Shown here: positions 1-10,830 of the stretch, one piece after another
Layout: each line of letters begins with the position of its first letter
Numbering within the stretch: position 1 is the stretch's first letter
DNA from: Xanthobacteraceae bacterium
GTDB taxonomy: Bacteria > Pseudomonadota > Alphaproteobacteria > Rhizobiales > Xanthobacteraceae
Reading direction: 5' to 3'
Assembly: GCA_030041005.1 (NCBI GenBank)
Contig: JASHOR010000090.1
Location: 1 to 57,324, forward strand
Length of the DNA stretch: 57,324 nucleotides
The notes under the pieces: generated by a model
Databases searched by the model: none
What the model saw: the letters and a program-made list of their open reading frames with translations, nothing else
What the model was told of the DNA's origin: nothing
Position numbers and translations under genes: made by a program

Positions 1-303
1 AATACGGTCAATGGCTTTAGCCCATGTGCCGGCGTCATGGGAACGGGTCGGCCACTGTTCCACGCGGATGTCACGGGTAGGGAGCGCGAAGCAGTCGGAA
101 TTAGCCGTATTGCACTGCAGCACTTGCGCCTTCCAATTTTTTGACTAAACTATATGCATAATCGAACATCGCCTATTTCGTGTGCATGGCCAGCCGCAGG
201 CGCCGTCGCTACGGGAGAACCAGGCCGCGGGAGCTGAGATTTTGGATTTTCGGCCGATTTGGGGCCAGCGCGGAAGAGCCAGTTTGAGCGTGTTGAGCAA
301 AGC
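1..303. other. window edge upstream of ntrB, no recognised gene
   Basis: Positions 1-144 are open in one frame on each strand. The + frame ends at a TGA at 142-144; the minus frame is open from 144 to the edge, just below a TAG at 145-147. Neither translation resembles a protein I know. In many alphaproteobacteria dusB lies directly before ntrB, but neither frame looks like a DusB C-terminus. The stretch around 130-170 is clearly more AT-rich than its surroundings and probably holds the ntrB promoter; a TTGACT hexamer lies at 139-144, but no well-spaced -10 box could be assigned with confidence. Confidence 0.4.
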
Positions 304-1464
304 ATGAACACTGCTGAACCCATGCTGATGGTTTTCCCGGCTGATGCGGTGCTCAACGCTCTGCCTCACCCGGTCATTGTGGTCGCGCCGGATGGCAGGA
401 TCATCGACGCCAATGCGGCGGCGGAAGCGTTTTTCGAAGCCTCGGTCTCGTTCCTGCGGCGGCAATCATTGCGCGATCTGGTGCCCTTCGGCAGCCCGCT
501 GCTGACGCTGGTCGAACAGGTCCGCGCGCGCGGTGCCGCGGTGAACGAATACAAGGTCGATCTCGGGACCCCGCGCAACCCCGGCGACCGATTGGTCGAC
601 CTGCATGTCGCGCCGCTCCCCGAGCAGACCGATTACGTGGTCGTGATGCTGCAGGAACGCACCATCGCCGACAAGATGGATCGTCAGCTCACGCATCGCG
701 GGGCGGCACGCTCGGTGATTGCGCTCGCTTCCATGCTGGCGCACGAAATCAAGAATCCGCTGTCGGGAATTCGCGGCGCGGCCCAGCTATTGGAGCAGTC
801 GGCCGACGAGGATGACAGAACGCTGACGCGACTCATCTGCGACGAAGCCGACCGTATCGTTAAGCTCGTCGATCGCATGGAAGTGTTCGGCGATGAGCGA
901 CCGGTCGAACGCGAGCCGATCAACATTCACGTCGTGCTCGATTACGTCAAACGACTGGCGCAATCGGGCGTTGCCCGCAATATCAAATTCATCGAGGACT
1001 ACGATCCCTCCCTGCCGCCTGTTCTCGCCAATCGCGATCAACTTGTGCAGGTGTTTCTCAACTTGGTGAAGAACGCCGCAGAAGCGATCGGCGAAAATAC
1101 CGGCGGCGGCGAGATCGCGCTGACCACCGCCTTTCGACCGGGCGTGCGCCTGTCGCTGCCGGGCACCAAGACCCGCATCTCGTTGCCGCTTGAATTCTGC
1201 GTCCGCGACAACGGTCCGGGTGTGCCCAACGAGCTGATTCCGCACCTGTTCGACCCGTTCGTCACCACCAAACCCAGCGGTTCGGGCCTGGGTCTTGCAC
1301 TCGTCGCCAAAATCGTCGGCGATCACGGCGGCATCATCGAATGCGAAGCGCAGCCGCGACGCACGACCTTTCGAATTCTCATGCCCAAGTACATCAGCGC
1401 CACCACGGCCACCGCCGAAGGCGTCGAGCCGGATGGCGCGCAACGGCTGCGAGAGGAACATTGA
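304..1464 (+). CDS. ntrB: nitrogen regulation sensor histidine kinase NtrB
   Basis: This cytoplasmic sensor kinase/phosphatase phosphorylates NtrC under nitrogen limitation; in the family its activity is set by PII protein. An N-terminal PAS domain covers about residues 15-125. The HisKA motif [13 protein letters not shown] places the phospho-acceptor histidine at about residue 147. The ATPase domain follows, with an N box ([10 protein letters not shown]), G1 (DNGPGVP) and G2 (GSGLGLAL). There is no membrane segment, as expected for NtrB. The ATG at 304 was chosen because it leads straight into the PAS domain; the frame stays open upstream to 259 but adds only unconserved sequence. The stop overlaps the ntrC ATG by one base (TGATG), so the two are translationally coupled. 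At 386 residues it has the usual family length. Confidence 0.95.
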   Translation: MNTAEPMLMVFPADAVLNALPHPVIVVAPDGRIIDANAAAEAFFEASVSFLRRQSLRDLVPFGSPLLTLVEQVRARGAAVNEYKVDLGTPRNPGDRLVDLHVAPLPEQTDYVVVMLQERTIADKMDRQLTHRGAARSVIALASMLAHEIKNPLSGIRGAAQLLEQSADEDDRTLTRLICDEADRIVKLVDRMEVFGDERPVEREPINIHVVLDYVKRLAQSGVARNIKFIEDYDPSLPPVLANRDQLVQVFLNLVKNAAEAIGENTGGGEIALTTAFRPGVRLSLPGTKTRISLPLEFCVRDNGPGVPNELIPHLFDPFVTTKPSGSGLGLALVAKIVGDHGGIIECEAQPRRTTFRILMPKYISATTATAEGVEPDGAQRLREEH

Positions 1465-2909
1465 TGCCAGCGGGAAGCATTCTCATCGCTGACGACGATG
1501 CGGCGATCCGGACCGTGCTCAATCAAGCGCTTTCGCGTGCCGGCTACGAGGTTCGTTCGACCGGCAATGCCGCTACGCTCTGGCGCTGGATCAGCCAGGG
1601 AGACGGCGACCTCATCATCTCCGACGTTCTGCTGCCCGACGAAAACGCGTTCGACCTGCTGCCGCGGATCAAGAAAACGCGCCCCGAACTGCCGATCATC
1701 ATCATGAGCGCCCAGAATACGTTCATGACCGCAATTCGCGCGTCCGAGCGCGGCGCCTACGAGTATTTGCCCAAGCCGTTCGATCTTAAGGAGCTGATTG
1801 CCATAGTCGGCCGCGCCTTGTCGGAACCAAAGGAGAAAACGCGTCAGGCTCCGAAGGCCGAGGATTTCGACGCTATTCCTCTGATCGGCCGTTCGCCGGC
1901 CATGCAGGAAATCTATCGCGTGCTGGCCCGCTTGATGCAGACCGACCTCACGGTGATGATTTCCGGCGAGTCCGGGACCGGCAAGGAACTGGTGGCGCGC
2001 GCGCTGCACGACTACGGCAAGCGGCGCAGCGGACCGTTTGTCGCCATCAATATGGCGGCGATCCCGCGCGATCTCATCGAGTCTGAACTGTTCGGTCACG
2101 AGCGGGGGGCGTTCACCGGCGCCAATACGCGCAGCACCGGTCGGTTCGAGCAGGCCGAAGGCGGCACCCTCATGCTCGACGAGATCGGCGACATGCCCAT
2201 GGAAGCCCAGACGCGGCTTCTGCGCGTACTGCAGCAAGGCGAATATACCACGGTGGGAGGCCGCATTCCGATCAAGGCTGACGTGCGCATCATCGCCGCC
2301 ACCAACAAGGATCTGCGCCAGCTCATTCAGCAGGGATTGTTTCGCGAGGATTTGTTCTTCCGCCTCAACGTAGTGCCGCTTCGGCTGCCGCCGCTGCGCG
2401 AACGCAGCGAGGACATCCCCGATCTTGTCCGTCACTTTTTCGAGCAGGTTGCCCGCGAGGGGCTGCCGCTCAAGCAGATCGATCAGGCCGCACTCGAACG
2501 CCTCAAACGCAACCGCTGGTCCGGTAACGTCCGCGAACTGGAAAATTTGGCGCGCCGCCTTGCGGCACTCTATCCGCAGGAGACGATCACCGCCGCCGTG
2601 ATCGATGCGGAGCTGGCACAACCGACGCTCGTGCCTCCGCCGGAAGCCGGGCACGCAGAGGATCATCTGTCGAATGCGGTTGAGCGCTACCTGGCCCGCT
2701 ATTTTTCTGGTTTTGACGACAGCCTGCCTCCGCCCGGTCTCTATCATCGCATCTTGCGGGAGGTGGAAGCGCCGCTGCTTTCGGCGGCGCTGACGGCAAC
2801 GCGAGGCAATCAAATTCGCGCTGCGGACCTCCTGGGCGTCAACCGCAACACGCTGCGAAAGAAGATCCGCGACCTGGACATCCAGGTCTATCGAACCAGC
2901 GGAGCTTAG
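1464..2909 (+). CDS. ntrC: nitrogen regulation response regulator NtrC
   Basis: NtrC is the sigma-54 enhancer-binding partner of NtrB and activates nitrogen-scavenging genes when phosphorylated. The receiver has an acidic pocket DDD at residues 10-12 and the phospho-acceptor Asp54 (SDVLLPDE). The AAA+ domain has Walker A GESGTGKE at 168-175, the sigma-54 contact loop GAFTGA at 215-220, and Walker B around [10 protein letters not shown]. The C-terminal Fis-type helix-turn-helix includes [15 protein letters not shown]. The ATG at 1464 overlaps the ntrB stop and has an AGAGGAA ribosome site just upstream. All motifs needed for a classical sigma-54 activator are present, in contrast to NtrX downstream. 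Length 481 residues, normal for the family. Confidence 0.96.
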   Translation: MPAGSILIADDDAAIRTVLNQALSRAGYEVRSTGNAATLWRWISQGDGDLIISDVLLPDENAFDLLPRIKKTRPELPIIIMSAQNTFMTAIRASERGAYEYLPKPFDLKELIAIVGRALSEPKEKTRQAPKAEDFDAIPLIGRSPAMQEIYRVLARLMQTDLTVMISGESGTGKELVARALHDYGKRRSGPFVAINMAAIPRDLIESELFGHERGAFTGANTRSTGRFEQAEGGTLMLDEIGDMPMEAQTRLLRVLQQGEYTTVGGRIPIKADVRIIAATNKDLRQLIQQGLFREDLFFRLNVVPLRLPPLRERSEDIPDLVRHFFEQVAREGLPLKQIDQAALERLKRNRWSGNVRELENLARRLAALYPQETITAAVIDAELAQPTLVPPPEAGHAEDHLSNAVERYLARYFSGFDDSLPPPGLYHRILREVEAPLLSAALTATRGNQIRAADLLGVNRNTLRKKIRDLDIQVYRTSGA

Positions 2910-3120
2910 CCGGCAGGGGCTCGGCATCGATGCGCCGGCTCCTGCGCTTTCTCACGTTGCTCCTCCTTGCTCCAGTTTTTGCCTTGAGTCGGAGATCGCC
3001 GACGCCTAGGAATTGTCGCAATCGAGCAACATTGTTGTATAAAAGCCTCACCGGGGGGACGAATGGCGGGGCTCCATTCGCGCTTTCCCTCAGATAAAGC
3101 CCGCGTTTTTCAAGGCGTCG

Positions 3121-5403
3121 ATGACGACTGTCGACCAGGTCGCCCCTCTTGATCAGTCAACCGCAACATCGGTGGTGAAACCGGTCGAGCCGGCCGGAGC
3201 AGCGCCTGTGCCGGCCGTATCGCGGCTGATCGGCGCCATCGCGGTTGGCATAGCGTTGCTCTCGGCGACCGCGACGTTCCTGGTGCTGGCGGGACTGACC
3301 CCCATCGCGCCGGTCGATGCCGTGGTCAAGGAGCTGCTGCTCGGCAATGCCGTGACCGGCATGCTGTTGCTCGGCATCATCGGACGCGAAGTCTGGCAGG
3401 TGGTGCAGGCGCGCCGCCGCGGCCGCGCCGGTTCGCGCCTCCACGTGCAAATCGTGGGTCTGTTTGCCGTCATCGCCGCGGTTCCCGCCGTACTCGTGTC
3501 GGTCGTTGCCAGCACGACTCTCGATCGCGCGCTGGACCGTTACTTCTCATCGCGCACGCGGGCCGTGATCCAGCAATCGCTCATCGTGGCGGACGCCTAT
3601 GTCACCGATCGCGCCCAGATCATCCGCGGCGAGATTCTGGCGATGGCCTTCGACGTCGATCGCGCAAAGTCGCTGTTTGACCAGAACCGCGCCCAATTTC
3701 GCCAGTTCCTGACCGCGCAGGCCAAGGGCCGGGGACTCGCCGCCGCCATCATCATTCGACCGGACGGCTCCACAGTGGAGCGGGCCGACGTCACCATGCC
3801 GAAGCCGGTCGTGCTGCCGTCCCCCGAATTGCTCAGTCACATTACCGAAACCGACCCGCAGGTTGCGCTCATTCCCCAAGGGGATCACGTCGCGGCCGCC
3901 ATCAAGCTGCACGGCTACGACAACATGTATCTTTACGTCGCGCAGATGCTCGATCCGCGCGTCGTCCAGCAATTGACCGCGACACAGGCGAGCATCAGCG
4001 AGTACGCCAATCTCGAAGCAAGTCGGCTCGGCATCCAGATCGCATTTGCGCTCATGTTCGCCGTGATCGCGCTCATCGTGCTGCTATCGTCCGCCTGGAT
4101 CGGATTGGATTTTGCCAACAGGCTGGTAGCCCCGATCCGGCGCCTGATCGGCGCCGCCAGCGTGGTATCGACCGGAAATCTGAATATACAGGTGCCGGTG
4201 CGCCGGTCCGAGGGCGACCTTGCGCACCTTGGCGAGACCTTCAACAAGATGACTGCCGAACTGCGCACGCAGCGTGAGGACATCCTGCGCGCGCGCGATC
4301 TGATCGACAGCCGCCGGCGATTCACCGAAGCAGTGCTCGCCGGCGCCAGCGCCGGCGTAATCGGCGTCAATGCCGAGGGGCGCATCACCATCCTCAATCG
4401 CTCGGCGGAACGACTGATCGGCCACGCCGAAAGCGACACGCTGGGCCGGCCACTGGCGGAAATCGCACCCGAGCTCGGAGATATCTTTGCCGCCGCACGC
4501 GGAAGCAATCAGCGTCTGATTCAGCGGCAGATTGCCGTAACTCGCGACGGGCAGGAGCGCAATCTCTCGATTCGCGTCACCAGCGAACAGGCTGCCCAAT
4601 CCGAGCACGGCTACGTCATTACGATCGACGATATTACCGAACTCGTGCTCGCCCAGCGCTCATCCGCCTGGGCCGACATTGCCCGACGCATTGCCCACGA
4701 GATCAAGAATCCGCTCACGCCCATCCAGTTGTCGGCCGAACGGCTGCGCCGCAAATACGGCAAGGTCATCGTCGAAGACGCAGGCATTTTCGAGCAGTGC
4801 ACCGACACCATCGTGCGCCAGGTCGACGATATCAAGCGGATGGTCGATGAGTTCTCGCGGTTTGCCCGCATGCCGAAGCCGGTTATTGCCGACGAAGATG
4901 TCGCCGATACCGTGCGCCAGGTGGTCTTCCTGCTGCGCGTCGGGCATCCCGACATCGACTTTGAGGTCGAGTTGTCCGTCGACGCGATGCCGGCTCGCTT
5001 CGACCGGCGTCTGATCTCGCAGGCGCTGACCAACATCATCCAGAACGCTACCGAAGCGATCGGGGCGGTGCCGCCGACTGAACTCGGGCGCGGCCGGATC
5101 GTCGTCAGCGCCAAGCGCGAGGGCAGGGAAGCCGTGATCGACGTCGTCGACAACGGCATCGGCTTGCCCAAGGAAAACCGCGCGCGGCTCCTGGAGCCTT
5201 ATGTCACAACGCGGGAAAAGGGCACCGGCCTGGGCCTCGCCATCGTCGGCCGCATCCTCGAAGAGCACGGCGGACGCATCGAACTGCGTGACGCCGCCGA
5301 GAAGACTCCCGGCGCCCGCGGCGCCTGGATGCAGTTGCGCTTTATCGCCGAGCCGATCCCCGGCGTCGTGCAGCCGACGCAAGATCGTGAAGCAGCGGGC
5401 TGA
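3121..5403 (+). CDS. ntrY: membrane sensor histidine kinase NtrY
   Basis: NtrY is the membrane-bound kinase paired with NtrX; in alphaproteobacteria the pair links nitrogen metabolism, redox state and envelope functions. The N-terminus has several hydrophobic segments (two or three near residues 35-85, one near 115-135, another near 300-325) around an extracytoplasmic sensor region. A HAMP linker (about 330-385), a PAS domain (about 395-500), the HisKA motif [19 protein letters not shown] and a complete ATPase domain (DNGIGLP, GTGLGLAI) follow. The 211-base gap after ntrC includes an inverted repeat AGCCGGC / GCCGGCT just after the ntrC stop and probably the ntrYX promoter. It ends 2 bases before ntrX, so the two form one transcription unit. 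760 residues is typical. Confidence 0.95.
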   Translation: MTTVDQVAPLDQSTATSVVKPVEPAGAAPVPAVSRLIGAIAVGIALLSATATFLVLAGLTPIAPVDAVVKELLLGNAVTGMLLLGIIGREVWQVVQARRRGRAGSRLHVQIVGLFAVIAAVPAVLVSVVASTTLDRALDRYFSSRTRAVIQQSLIVADAYVTDRAQIIRGEILAMAFDVDRAKSLFDQNRAQFRQFLTAQAKGRGLAAAIIIRPDGSTVERADVTMPKPVVLPSPELLSHITETDPQVALIPQGDHVAAAIKLHGYDNMYLYVAQMLDPRVVQQLTATQASISEYANLEASRLGIQIAFALMFAVIALIVLLSSAWIGLDFANRLVAPIRRLIGAASVVSTGNLNIQVPVRRSEGDLAHLGETFNKMTAELRTQREDILRARDLIDSRRRFTEAVLAGASAGVIGVNAEGRITILNRSAERLIGHAESDTLGRPLAEIAPELGDIFAAARGSNQRLIQRQIAVTRDGQERNLSIRVTSEQAAQSEHGYVITIDDITELVLAQRSSAWADIARRIAHEIKNPLTPIQLSAERLRRKYGKVIVEDAGIFEQCTDTIVRQVDDIKRMVDEFSRFARMPKPVIADEDVADTVRQVVFLLRVGHPDIDFEVELSVDAMPARFDRRLISQALTNIIQNATEAIGAVPPTELGRGRIVVSAKREGREAVIDVVDNGIGLPKENRARLLEPYVTTREKGTGLGLAIVGRILEEHGGRIELRDAAEKTPGARGAWMQLRFIAEPIPGVVQPTQDREAAG

Positions 5404-5405
5404 TC

Positions 5406-6776
5406 ATGTCGTCTGACATCCTCATCGTCGACGATGAAGCTGATATCCGCGAGCTGGTCGCCGGCATCCTCCAGGACGAGGGTTATGGCACGCGGACGGC
5501 CCGCGACAGCGACGATGCGCTCGCCGCTGTGGTCGCGCGCCGCCCCAATCTGGTATTTCTCGATATTTGGCTGCAGGGCAGCCGGCTCGACGGTCTGCAA
5601 CTTCTCGATACGCTCAAGCTTGAGCACCCGGAGCTGCCGATCGTGATGATTTCCGGACATGGCAATATCGAGACCGCCGTTTCCGCCATCAAGCGCGGCG
5701 CCTACGACTTCATCGAAAAGCCGTTCAAGGCCGACCGCCTTCTGCTGGTGGCCGAGCGGGCGCTGGAGAACTCGCGACTGAAGCGCGAAGTCAAGGAGCT
5801 TAAACAGTTCGCACCCCTGCCGACGATGATCGTGGGCCGTTCGCCGGCCGCCAACCAGTTGCGGCAGACGATCGAGAAAGTGGCGCCCACGAACAGCCGC
5901 GTTCTGATTGTCGGCCTCTCGGGCTCTGGCAAAGAGCTTGCTGCGCGCACGATTCATGCGCATTCGACGCGCGCCGACGCGCCTTTCATGGTGATCAACG
6001 CCGCCGCGATTTTGCCTGAGCACATGGAGGTCGAACTGTTCGGCGTCGAGTCGAACAATGGCGCCAACGGTCGCAAGATAGGGGCGTTGGAGGAAGCTCA
6101 CGGTGGCACATTGTTCATCGACGAAATCGCCGACATGCCGCGCGAGACCCAGAACAAGATCTTGCGCGTCCTCGTCGATCAGACCTTTCAGCGCGTCGGC
6201 GGCAGCACCAAAGTCACCGTCGACGTGCGCATCGTCTCCTCGACGAGCCGCAATATCGAGGCCGACATCGCCGCCGGCAAATTCCGCGAGGATCTCTTCC
6301 ACCGGCTTTCGGTGGTCCCGATCCGGGTTCCGTCGCTGGCCGAACGCCGCGAGGATATTCCCGAACTCGTCGAATATTTCATGATGCAGATTTCGCACGC
6401 CACAGGCCTTCCCAAGCGCACGGTCGGGCCCGACGCCCTCGCTGTGTTGCAGTCGCACGACTGGCCGGGCAACGTCCGTCAATTGCGCAACAATGTCGAG
6501 CGGCTGATGATTCTCGCCGGCGGCGATCCCGACGCCGTGATTACTGCCGCGATGCTGCCGCCCGATGTCGGCTCGATGATCCCTCATATGCCGAACGGCA
6601 ACGGCGGCGAGCGTCTGATGAGTTTGGCGCTGCGCGACGCGCGCGAAGTGTTTGAACGCGAATACCTGCTGGCGCAGATCAACCGCTTCGGCGGCAACAT
6701 CTCGCGGACAGCCGAATTCGTCGGCATGGAGCGCTCGGCGCTGCATCGCAAGCTTAAGGCACTCGGAATCGATTAG
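5406..6776 (+). CDS. ntrX: response regulator NtrX (AAA+ domain without GAFTGA)
   Basis: NtrX is the partner regulator of NtrY. The receiver domain has the acidic pair at residues 9-10 and the phospho-acceptor Asp53 (FLDIWLQG). The central AAA+ domain keeps a Walker A variant GLSGSGKE (170-177) and the sequence IDEIADMPRETQNK around Walker B. Where NtrC has GAFTGA, NtrX reads ELFGVESNNGANGRK, so the sigma-54 contact loop is absent. A Fis-type HTH closes the protein (RTAEFVGMERSALHRK). Loss of GAFTGA is a known feature of alphaproteobacterial NtrX and implies sigma-54-independent DNA binding rather than classical activation. The ATG lies 2 bases after the ntrY stop. 456 residues, full length. 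Confidence 0.95.
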   Translation: MSSDILIVDDEADIRELVAGILQDEGYGTRTARDSDDALAAVVARRPNLVFLDIWLQGSRLDGLQLLDTLKLEHPELPIVMISGHGNIETAVSAIKRGAYDFIEKPFKADRLLLVAERALENSRLKREVKELKQFAPLPTMIVGRSPAANQLRQTIEKVAPTNSRVLIVGLSGSGKELAARTIHAHSTRADAPFMVINAAAILPEHMEVELFGVESNNGANGRKIGALEEAHGGTLFIDEIADMPRETQNKILRVLVDQTFQRVGGSTKVTVDVRIVSSTSRNIEADIAAGKFREDLFHRLSVVPIRVPSLAERREDIPELVEYFMMQISHATGLPKRTVGPDALAVLQSHDWPGNVRQLRNNVERLMILAGGDPDAVITAAMLPPDVGSMIPHMPNGNGGERLMSLALRDAREVFEREYLLAQINRFGGNISRTAEFVGMERSALHRKLKALGID

Positions 6777-6823
6777 GAGCGGACGATTGACCGAGGAAAC
6801 TCGATGAGCGTGCTTGACCGCCG

Positions 6824-7678
6824 ATGAGCCGAATCGCTTACGTCAACGGCCGCTACGTGCCGTTCCACAGTGCCAAGGTCCATATCGAGGACCGCGGCTA
6901 CCAGTTTGCCGATGCCGTCTACGAAGTCTGCGAGGTCAGGGCAGGGCGCCTGGTCGATGCGCGGCGCCATCTCGACCGGCTCGATCGCTCCCTCGGGGCC
7001 TTGCACATGCCGATGCCGATGTCGCGCGCGGCGTTGGGCGTCGTCTTGCACGAAGTGGTGCGGAGAAATCGTGTCGACCATGGGACCGTCTATTTGCAGA
7101 TCAGCCGCGGCGTGGCCCGGCGCGATCTGGCGTTTCCGACGGCCGCGGCGCCAAGCGTCGTCGTTACCGCGCGCGCGCTCAACCGCGACCGCATAGCGGC
7201 GCTGGCCGCCACGGGCATTTCAGCAGTCAGCGTGCCGGACAATCGCTGGGGCCGCGTCGATATCAAAACCGTCGGCCTGCTGCCCAACGTGTTGGCGAGG
7301 CAGGCCGCGATCGATCGGGGCGCGCGCGAGGCCTGGTTCGTCGACCATGGCGGCGCCGTGACCGAAGCTGCCTCGGCCAACGCCTGGATCGTGACGGAAC
7401 AGGGCCGGCTTGTGACCCGGCGCGCCGATCACGCCATTCTTGGCGGCATTACCCGCGCCGTGGTGTTCGAGGTCGCCAAAGCACAAAAGCTCGATGTCGA
7501 CGAGCGTCCCTTCACTTTAGAGGAGGCTTACGCGGCACGTGAGGCCTTCATCACCTCCGCCTCACAGATTGTCGTGCCGGTGGTGCGCATCGACGGCCGC
7601 ACGGTCGGCGACGGCAAGCCGGGACCGCTCGCTGTGGCGCTACGCCGGGAATTTCATCGGTTCGCCGAAGAGGAATGA
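6824..7678 (+). CDS. D-amino-acid aminotransferase (class IV, PLP-dependent)
   Basis: This is a fold-type IV aminotransferase of the D-alanine transaminase / branched-chain aminotransferase group. It probably moves amino groups between D-amino acids and 2-oxo acids using PLP. The N-terminal signature IEDRGYQFADAVYEV matches D-amino-acid transaminases. The PLP lysine is likely the K in VDIKTVGLLPN (about residue 148), and the cofactor-binding region EAASANAWIV follows. 284 residues is the normal size. In Rhizobiales a gene of this type commonly lies between ntrX and hfq. It begins 47 bases after ntrX. The substrate cannot be fixed from sequence; D-alanine/D-aspartate are the family expectation. 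Confidence 0.88.
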   Translation: MSRIAYVNGRYVPFHSAKVHIEDRGYQFADAVYEVCEVRAGRLVDARRHLDRLDRSLGALHMPMPMSRAALGVVLHEVVRRNRVDHGTVYLQISRGVARRDLAFPTAAAPSVVVTARALNRDRIAALAATGISAVSVPDNRWGRVDIKTVGLLPNVLARQAAIDRGAREAWFVDHGGAVTEAASANAWIVTEQGRLVTRRADHAILGGITRAVVFEVAKAQKLDVDERPFTLEEAYAAREAFITSASQIVVPVVRIDGRTVGDGKPGPLAVALRREFHRFAEEE

Positions 7679-8033
7679 GGTTTTGCCAGGCCGTGCCCGG
7701 CCGGGATGAAGTTGGGCTTGCATCGGCTCGCGCCACGTCTTCTAATGGTGTCTCGCGGCTCCGCCGGCTTGTTGCGCAGCCCGGCGGAGCGAAGGACATT
7801 AAGGATGGGCCGAGCGTAGCGACGCCCGTCGTTGGAGGTTGCGATCGACGGTGGGTTTCGCTGCGCTCGACCCGCCCCTATCTAAGGCTGGTACTAACAT
7901 GGGCTGGGCACGAAAGCCCTGCAGCTCAGTGTGTGTCGACGGGAGGGTCGCGTTGTTCTGACCCATCCTGCAAAGCAAGCAAAGAAACGACCCGCGGGGC
8001 AGGGGCCCGTGTGGCAAGAACGGAAACACGGCC
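7679..8033. repeat. intergenic region with palindromic hairpins before hfq
   Basis: There is no convincing gene in these 355 bases. Positions 7758-7767 (GCTCCGCCGG) and 7781-7790 (CCGGCGGAGC) form a perfect 10-bp stem with a 13-base loop, 80 bases after the aminotransferase stop. It lacks a T-run, so it is more likely a REP-like repeat than a classical terminator. A second weaker hairpin around 7850-7877 pairs GGTGGGT with ACCCGCC and resembles dispersed repeats common in Bradyrhizobium relatives. The hfq promoter is presumably in the 3' half. Confidence 0.5.
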
Positions 8034-8294
8034 ATGGCAGCCGACCGCGCACAAAATCTGCAAGACACCTTCCTCAATCACGTTCGCAAGAGCAAGATTC
8101 CGCTCACAATTTTCCTGGTGAACGGCGTCAAGCTGCAAGGCATCGTAACCTGGTTTGACAACTTTTGCGTGCTACTCCGCCGCGACGGGCATTCGCAGCT
8201 CGTCTATAAGCACGCAATATCGACCATCATGCCAGGTCATCCGGTTCAGCTTTTCGAGGGTGCCGAGGAAGCGGCACCTGCGGAAAAGGTCTGA
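8034..8294 (+). CDS. hfq: RNA chaperone Hfq
   Basis: Hfq forms a hexameric Sm-like ring that pairs small RNAs with mRNAs; in nitrogen-fixing alphaproteobacteria it also tunes nif regulation. The Sm1 motif ([18 protein letters not shown], residues 27-44) and the Sm2 motif ([10 protein letters not shown]) are intact. The N-terminal Q in NLQDTFLN is the expected uridine-pocket residue. 86 residues, with the short acidic C-terminal tail normal in alphaproteobacteria. The stop codon directly abuts the hflX start, so the two are co-transcribed. Confidence 0.97.
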   Translation: MAADRAQNLQDTFLNHVRKSKIPLTIFLVNGVKLQGIVTWFDNFCVLLRRDGHSQLVYKHAISTIMPGHPVQLFEGAEEAAPAEKV

Positions 8295-9692
<1,398 letters not shown>

Positions 9693-9707
9693 CGCAGCGC
9701 GTGGTGG

Positions 9708-10529
9708 CTATTCAGTCTCCGCTATTCGCCGCTCATCGGCCTTAGCCGCTTCCCACAGCGCCTCCATCTCGGCAAGCGTTGCGTCCTGCGGCGCCTTTCC
9801 ATCGGCGGCCAACGCGCGTTCGATAGCCGCAAAACGGCGCTCGAATTTGCGGTTCGTCCGCCGCAGCACCGCTTCGGGATCGGCGCGCAGGTGGCGGGCG
9901 AGATTGACCGCTGCGAACAAAAGGTCGCCGGTCTCCGCAGCCGCCTCGGATGAGCCTGGCCCGTATGTTGCGAGCGCAACCTCGATCTCGTCGGCCTCCT
10001 CTCGAATTTTGCGCAGAACCGCATGCGGATCGTTCCAATCGAACCCGACTTTGCCGGCTTTCTGCTGCAGCTTGAGCGCGCGCGTGAGGGCAGGGAGCTT
10101 CACCGGGATTCCAGCCAGCGCTCCATCGTCGTTGGCGCGCTTCTTGGCAGCCTTCTCCTCGGCCTTGATACTCTCCCATAATCCTTCGACCGCTTGCGGG
10201 GTGCGCGAGCATCCATTGCCGAAGACGTGGGGATGTCGGCGGACGAGTTTCTCGGTGATGGATTGCACCACGTCACCGAAGTCGAACGCGCCCTGCTCTT
10301 CGGCCATACGCGCGTGAAAGACGACCTGGAGGAGAAGGTCGCCCAATTCTTCCTTCAGGTCGGCGAGATCGCCGCGCTCGATGGCATCCGCCACCTCGTA
10401 GGCCTCTTCGAGCGTGTAGGGCGCGATACTCGTGAAATCCTGGGCCAAATCCCAGGGGCAGCCACTGGCTGGGGTGCGCAACGCCGCCATGATTTCGAGG
10501 AGGCGGCCGATATCGCGGGACGGGGTCAT
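9708..10529 (-). CDS. mazG: nucleoside triphosphate pyrophosphohydrolase MazG
   Basis: MazG hydrolyses NTPs and dNTPs to monophosphates plus pyrophosphate, cleaning the nucleotide pool. Two all-alpha MazG domains are visible. The first carries the metal-binding signature EEAYEVAD...KEELGDLLLQ; the second EEADEIEVAL...ETGDLLFAAVN. The ATG at 10529 was chosen because it begins the conserved N-terminus (GRLLEIMAALRTPASGCPWD) and has an AGGA site upstream. The reading frame stays open to 10706, but that extension is translated palindromic repeat. 273 residues, the normal family length. The repeat cluster begins about 22 bases upstream of the start. Confidence 0.94.
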   Translation of the reverse strand: MTPSRDIGRLLEIMAALRTPASGCPWDLAQDFTSIAPYTLEEAYEVADAIERGDLADLKEELGDLLLQVVFHARMAEEQGAFDFGDVVQSITEKLVRRHPHVFGNGCSRTPQAVEGLWESIKAEEKAAKKRANDDGALAGIPVKLPALTRALKLQQKAGKVGFDWNDPHAVLRKIREEADEIEVALATYGPGSSEAAAETGDLLFAAVNLARHLRADPEAVLRRTNRKFERRFAAIERALAADGKAPQDATLAEMEALWEAAKADERRIAETE

Positions 10530-10550
10530 TCGCACAGTCCTGACTGGGGG

Positions 10551-10667
10551 GCCGATTCCAACATTTGCATCCGTTCCGGCAGGCTCTCGCGCGAATGTTG
10601 AAATCAAAGGACCGCCAGCAAGTATAAGTGCCGGTGGAGCTTTGCATTTGACAATCGCTTCACGACC
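10551..10667. repeat. palindromic repeat unit C-D (locus 1)
   Basis: Module C pairs GATTCCAACATTTGCAT (10554-10570) with GCGAATGTTGAAATC. A linker containing AAAGGACCGCC leads to a D-type arm (TTTGCATTTGACAATCGCTT). The whole unit matches, as a reverse complement, the left part of the second cluster at 48991-49169, including the linker. In this copy module D keeps only one good arm. The unit ends directly against module A. Confidence 0.75.
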
Positions 10668-10740
10668 TAGTGTCCCGATTCCGAAGTTCGCATCATTATG
10701 CGGCACCCTCGTTTGCGAACTTCGGAATCGAAGGACACTA
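10668..10740. repeat. palindromic repeat module A (locus 1, best copy)
   Basis: This is a 73-base nearly perfect palindrome. The outer stem is TAGTGTCC / GGACACTA. The inner stem is GATTCCGAAGTTCGCA / TGCGAACTTCGGAATC, 16 bp with no mismatch, around a loop containing ATTATGCGGCACCCTCG. Each end reads CTAG. Other copies lie at 23834-23907 and 49170-49242, each with changes in one arm. No open reading frame of note lies inside it. Confidence 0.85.
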
Positions 10741-10755
10741 GCAACTTATTGATCC

Positions 10756-10830
10756 AGTGTGGATTTGGTTCAGAAATCCGCATGACGAGGTCGCGGCAGG
10801 AATGATGCGGACTTCTGAACCGCCACACTA
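10756..10830. repeat. palindromic repeat module B (locus 1), with half-D remnant after it
   Basis: A 75-base palindrome with outer stem AGTGTGG / CCACACT and inner stem GGTTCAGAAATCCGCAT / ATGCGGACTTCTGAACC (one mismatch). The loop contains GACGAGGTCGCGGCAGG. The other copy is at 49259-49333. Its right arm, read as reverse complement, matches the module A left arm at 25 of 30 positions, so A and B share an origin. A single D-type arm (GCGAATGTCAAATCC) follows at 10845-10859. From there to the dps stop nothing further is recognised. Confidence 0.85.

Noticed and set aside
1323-2927. 534-codon open frame on the minus strand across ntrC
   Set aside because: Antisense of ntrC; ntrC itself has all family motifs.
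5199-6746. 515-codon open frame on the minus strand across ntrX
   Set aside because: Antisense of ntrX and the end of ntrY; no protein-like motifs.
10530-10706. N-terminal extension of MazG (59 codons)
   Set aside because: It translates palindromic repeat DNA; the conserved MazG N-terminus and ribosome site begin at 10529.
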